From Actinomycetota bacterium (GTDB lineage: Bacteria; Actinomycetota; Actinomycetes; Actinomycetales; Microbacteriaceae): 8,028 nt of DNA. Shown here piece after piece: positions 6,140 through 8,028 of the stretch (positions are counted from its first letter, which is position 1; each line of letters opens with the position of its first letter). The position numbers were made by a program, and so were the translations under genes. The notes beneath the pieces are model-generated. The model made no database searches. It was not told where the DNA came from and saw only the letters and a program-made list of their open reading frames with translations. The stretch spans positions 1 to 8,028 of the forward strand of contig RFNI01000210.1 in the NCBI GenBank assembly GCA_009927245.1, written 5' to 3'.

Positions 6140-7320
6140 GCTTGACTCCATTCCAAGACAACGGTTGTGCCTTTTCTAGGTGCGGAAGCTATGTGTGCTT
6201 TGCCTCCAACGTTTTCCATTCGACCATGAATAGAAAGTTTTATGCCAAGACGACCACGAGGAAGCCTGTTCGGCCTAAAGCCAAGACCGTCATCGACAAC
6301 TACTATCTTGAGATTGCCATTAGTAGATTTGAGATGTAGTTCACGTCTAGCTTTCGCACCAGCGTGCAGTAAAGAATTGTGAACTGCCTGAATGGTTGCT
6401 TCGGTTAGTGCTGAAGCAACTTCACCGCTAACTGTGACTGACGTTAGGCACGTTTTCTTGAATTCAATAGCTGGATCTATCCTCTGCACTGCAGATATAA
6501 CTGAATCAAATAGGGCGGAACAGAGGACATCGGCGGCTCGGTCAGCAGTGTCTTCAGCATTTTGCAAACGTTCGATTGCAAGTGTCGCGAGTTCTGCAGA
6601 TGCCTTAGTTTCCTCTGCGGAGTTCGCACCTCCGGCACTAATCAGTGCTGTTAACACGCTGTCGTGTACTAAAGCGTCCAGCCTTGCTCGTTCTTTCGCC
6701 TGCGCTTCGACCTGGGCTTCTAGAATTGCGGCTTCAGTCCTCTGGCTATTAGCAATATCGCTTTGTCTAGCGGCATGTCTAAGCATCAGTGCAATAACTG
6801 CAACAGATCCGTTAGTCAGGATTGTATAGAGACCGTCAAGAACAAGAGTGCCGATTGAATGAGAACCACCAATGGCAGTTGAAAAGAGATACTGAGTAAC
6901 TAGGTTTACAACAACGAAGTAGGCAATAACCCAGCGAAGTCTAAAACTAAGCGCTGCTGCCAACCAGCCCGTTGACATGGCCCACCACATGAATGGATAG
7001 AAAGACCCATCGGTTGACGGATTGGTTTGAACAATTAGTGGCCAGAACAGGGGAAGCAATGCCGCATAAATGGCGTGGATTCGAAGATATAGATAGTTGG
7101 CTGAACCAAACCAAAAAGTGACTACATAAGAGAGCGTCGTTGCCCAGAGCACTCCCATAACACTCCACGCGAGACTCTGATTCAGCAAAGGTAACTGAGC
7201 GTAGAAGTTAGCAAAACCTTCGAGAGAAAATAGAACAGCACCAGCAGAGAGTGCTCTACCAATTAACCTGTCCACTCTCGCTGTTGCAAGAGTAGAACTA
7301 GGCTTGCTGATTTCTCCCAT
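6136..7320 (-). CDS. Membrane sensor histidine kinase (NarL-partner type)
   Basis: A 394-residue inner-membrane kinase that should autophosphorylate and pass the phosphate to the response regulator encoded just before it. Residues about 22-180 hold five or six hydrophobic segments with very short loops and no extracellular sensor domain, so the signal is probably sensed in or at the membrane. A helical coiled coil (about 185-215) leads to the dimerisation motif LDALVHDSVLTAL with H219 as likely phosphoacceptor. The ATP-binding domain is complete by eye: N-box E307 to N315 and H319 (EATIQAVHNSLLHAGA), DDGLGF at 343-348, and the second glycine region GRLGI through GKAHI near 356-377. The ATG at 7320 overlaps the regulator's TGA by one base, with AGGAG 10 bases ahead. 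Its own TGA overlaps the next gene's ATG. The signal is not identifiable. Confidence 0.9.
   Translation of the reverse strand: MGEISKPSSTLATARVDRLIGRALSAGAVLFSLEGFANFYAQLPLLNQSLAWSVMGVLWATTLSYVVTFWFGSANYLYLRIHAIYAALLPLFWPLIVQTNPSTDGSFYPFMWWAMSTGWLAAALSFRLRWVIAYFVVVNLVTQYLFSTAIGGSHSIGTLVLDGLYTILTNGSVAVIALMLRHAARQSDIANSQRTEAAILEAQVEAQAKERARLDALVHDSVLTALISAGGANSAEETKASAELATLAIERLQNAEDTADRAADVLCSALFDSVISAVQRIDPAIEFKKTCLTSVTVSGEVASALTEATIQAVHNSLLHAGAKARRELHLKSTNGNLKIVVVDDGLGFRPNRLPRGRLGIKLSIHGRMENVGGKAHIASAPRKGTTVVLEWSQA
6146..6149 (-). promoter_or_regulatory. Ribosome binding site deciding the start of the downstream membrane protein
   Basis: GGAG on the minus strand, 6 bases ahead of the ATG at 6139-6137. 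It overlaps the alternative ATG at 6151, which makes that earlier start unlikely. Confidence 0.65.
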
Positions 7321-7955
7321 CAGAGCAGATCTCCTGGATATTGATCATCTTCAATTAGTCGAATCAGCAATTCAGATTTACCCCTGATCGGCCGACCAAC
7401 CTCAGAGTATTTGACTCTCACTCGATCAATGTGCTCTTTAGCAGTGCTATTTGAAACCTCAAGCTGAAATGCCACTTGTTTCAGAGACAAGCCTGACGCA
7501 TAAAGTCGAACGACCTCGAGCTCACGTTCGGTGAGCTTAACCTTGAACTCTTGATCAGAATCGATAGCGGCGATAGTTTCAGTTGTGTTCACAATCGTGC
7601 CATCGGCAACTAATTCAATGCATGCAAATAAGTCATCCATCTGCTGGCTCTTTGTGATTAGCGCTGCTGCTCCTGCACCAAGCGCTGCCCTGACCTGAGA
7701 CTTTCGATCCGCAATAGAAAAGATAACCACTTCACAGCCGTGATCGATTAGCGATTTGACGTTTGCTGCCGGTTCACTGCCATCGGCTAACGAGAGATCT
7801 AAAACAATAACCTGCGGTTTTGTTGACAACTGTGGGATGAGTACATCCACAGTTGGAGCGCTCCCGACTAGCTGTAACCCTCTTTGCTGGCAAGCGCCAG
7901 CAAACCCAAGCCTGATGGCTTCGTGGTCATCAACTATGGCAACGGTTATGGTCAT
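7320..7955 (-). CDS. NarL/FixJ-family response regulator with LuxR-type DNA-binding domain
   Basis: A 211-residue cytosolic transcription regulator. The receiver domain (about 1-120) shows the acidic pair D9/D10, the phosphorylation site D53 in VIVLDLSLADG, S80 at the switch position and K102 in ALITKS, all as expected of an active receiver. A short linker leads to the LuxR-type helix-turn-helix (about 138-200), opening with LTERELEVVRLYASGLS and carrying the recognition helix around VSNSTAKEHIDRVRVKY. It is thus probably phosphorylated by the kinase encoded immediately downstream. Its ATG overlaps the stop of the preceding RNA methyltransferase gene as ATGA, so it likely shares that transcript and is translationally coupled to it. 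No promoter can be placed in the few bases available. Target genes cannot be read from the sequence. Confidence 0.93.
   Translation of the reverse strand: MTITVAIVDDHEAIRLGFAGACQQRGLQLVGSAPTVDVLIPQLSTKPQVIVLDLSLADGSEPAANVKSLIDHGCEVVIFSIADRKSQVRAALGAGAAALITKSQQMDDLFACIELVADGTIVNTTETIAAIDSDQEFKVKLTERELEVVRLYASGLSLKQVAFQLEVSNSTAKEHIDRVRVKYSEVGRPIRGKSELLIRLIEDDQYPGDLL
7331..7335 (-). promoter_or_regulatory. Ribosome binding site of the sensor kinase
   Basis: AGGAG on the minus strand within the last codons of the response regulator gene, 10 bases before the kinase ATG at 7320. It supports this start and continued translation across the one-base overlap. Confidence 0.55.
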
Positions 7956-8028
7956 TTCACCAGACTAACGATTGTCTCGAAGTGGTGGGTGTGCGGGAAT
8001 AGGTCAAAGGCTGAATCTTCTGGATTTT
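7952..8028 (-). CDS. C-terminus of a TrmA/RumA-type RNA (uracil-5-)methyltransferase (partial)
   Basis: Only the last 24 complete codons are present; the gene enters from the right edge. The translation contains AFDLFPHTHHFETIVSLVK and then TGA at 7954-7952. The DLFPHTHHxE motif is the usual C-terminal strand and helix of SAM-dependent 5-methyluridine methyltransferases acting on rRNA or tRNA (TrmA, RumA/RlmD and relatives). The catalytic cysteine region would lie outside the window, so which RNA is modified cannot be told. The stop overlaps the response regulator start by four bases, placing the two in one operon. Confidence 0.8.
   Translation of the reverse strand, partial: NPEDSAFDLFPHTHHFETIVSLVK

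Noticed and set aside
6392..6829. Plus-strand open frame of 145 codons opposite the sensor kinase
   Set aside because: It lies fully antisense to the kinase coiled coil, H219 region and ATP-binding domain. The serine/alanine-rich product is what the opposite strand of an alanine-rich gene gives.

Overview
The window looks like a chromosomal segment of an actinobacterium, most likely a small-genome aquatic member of the Microbacteriaceae. The grounds are the gene set and order: an acyl-CoA carboxylase beta subunit followed by a tiny epsilon subunit, divergent from a birA / PH-domain protein / purK series. This arrangement is typical of that group. TTG and GTG starts occur, and base composition by eye is slightly AT-rich for an actinobacterium. 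The genus-level placement is inference.

Left arm (1-1317, minus strand): birA (biotin-protein ligase), a membrane-anchored bacterial PH-domain protein, and the first 17 codons of purK, packed end to end. birA and the PH gene are both recognisable along their full length, but neither has a continuous reading frame. I infer two single-base deletions in birA and three in the PH gene. Each lies at or near a short homopolymer. Restoring one base at each point gives proteins of about 260 and 162 residues, normal for the families. Clustered sequence errors or real gene decay are the two explanations.

Centre (1318-4997, plus strand): a short divergent promoter region, then the carboxyltransferase (beta) subunit of an acyl-CoA carboxylase of the propionyl/acetyl-CoA type, the overlapping 78-residue epsilon subunit, and a 554-residue cytosolic DUF885 protein with an HExxPGHH zinc-peptidase-like motif. 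A clear rho-independent terminator closes the run. BirA would biotinylate the partner alpha subunit of this carboxylase, which is not in the window.

Intergenic region (4998-5170): no gene, but three further inverted repeats lie in series between the convergent gene sets.

Right arm (5171-8028, minus strand): a tightly overlapping chain, read right to left. It starts with the last residues of a TrmA/RumA-type RNA methyltransferase, followed by a NarL/LuxR-type response regulator, a membrane sensor histidine kinase, and a second membrane protein that looks like a kinase relative without the phosphoacceptor histidine or ATP-binding motifs. The stop/start overlaps are 4, 1 and 4 bases, which suggests one translationally coupled operon. 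The kinase plus pseudokinase-like partner is the most biologically interesting intact feature; the broken birA is the most striking anomaly.
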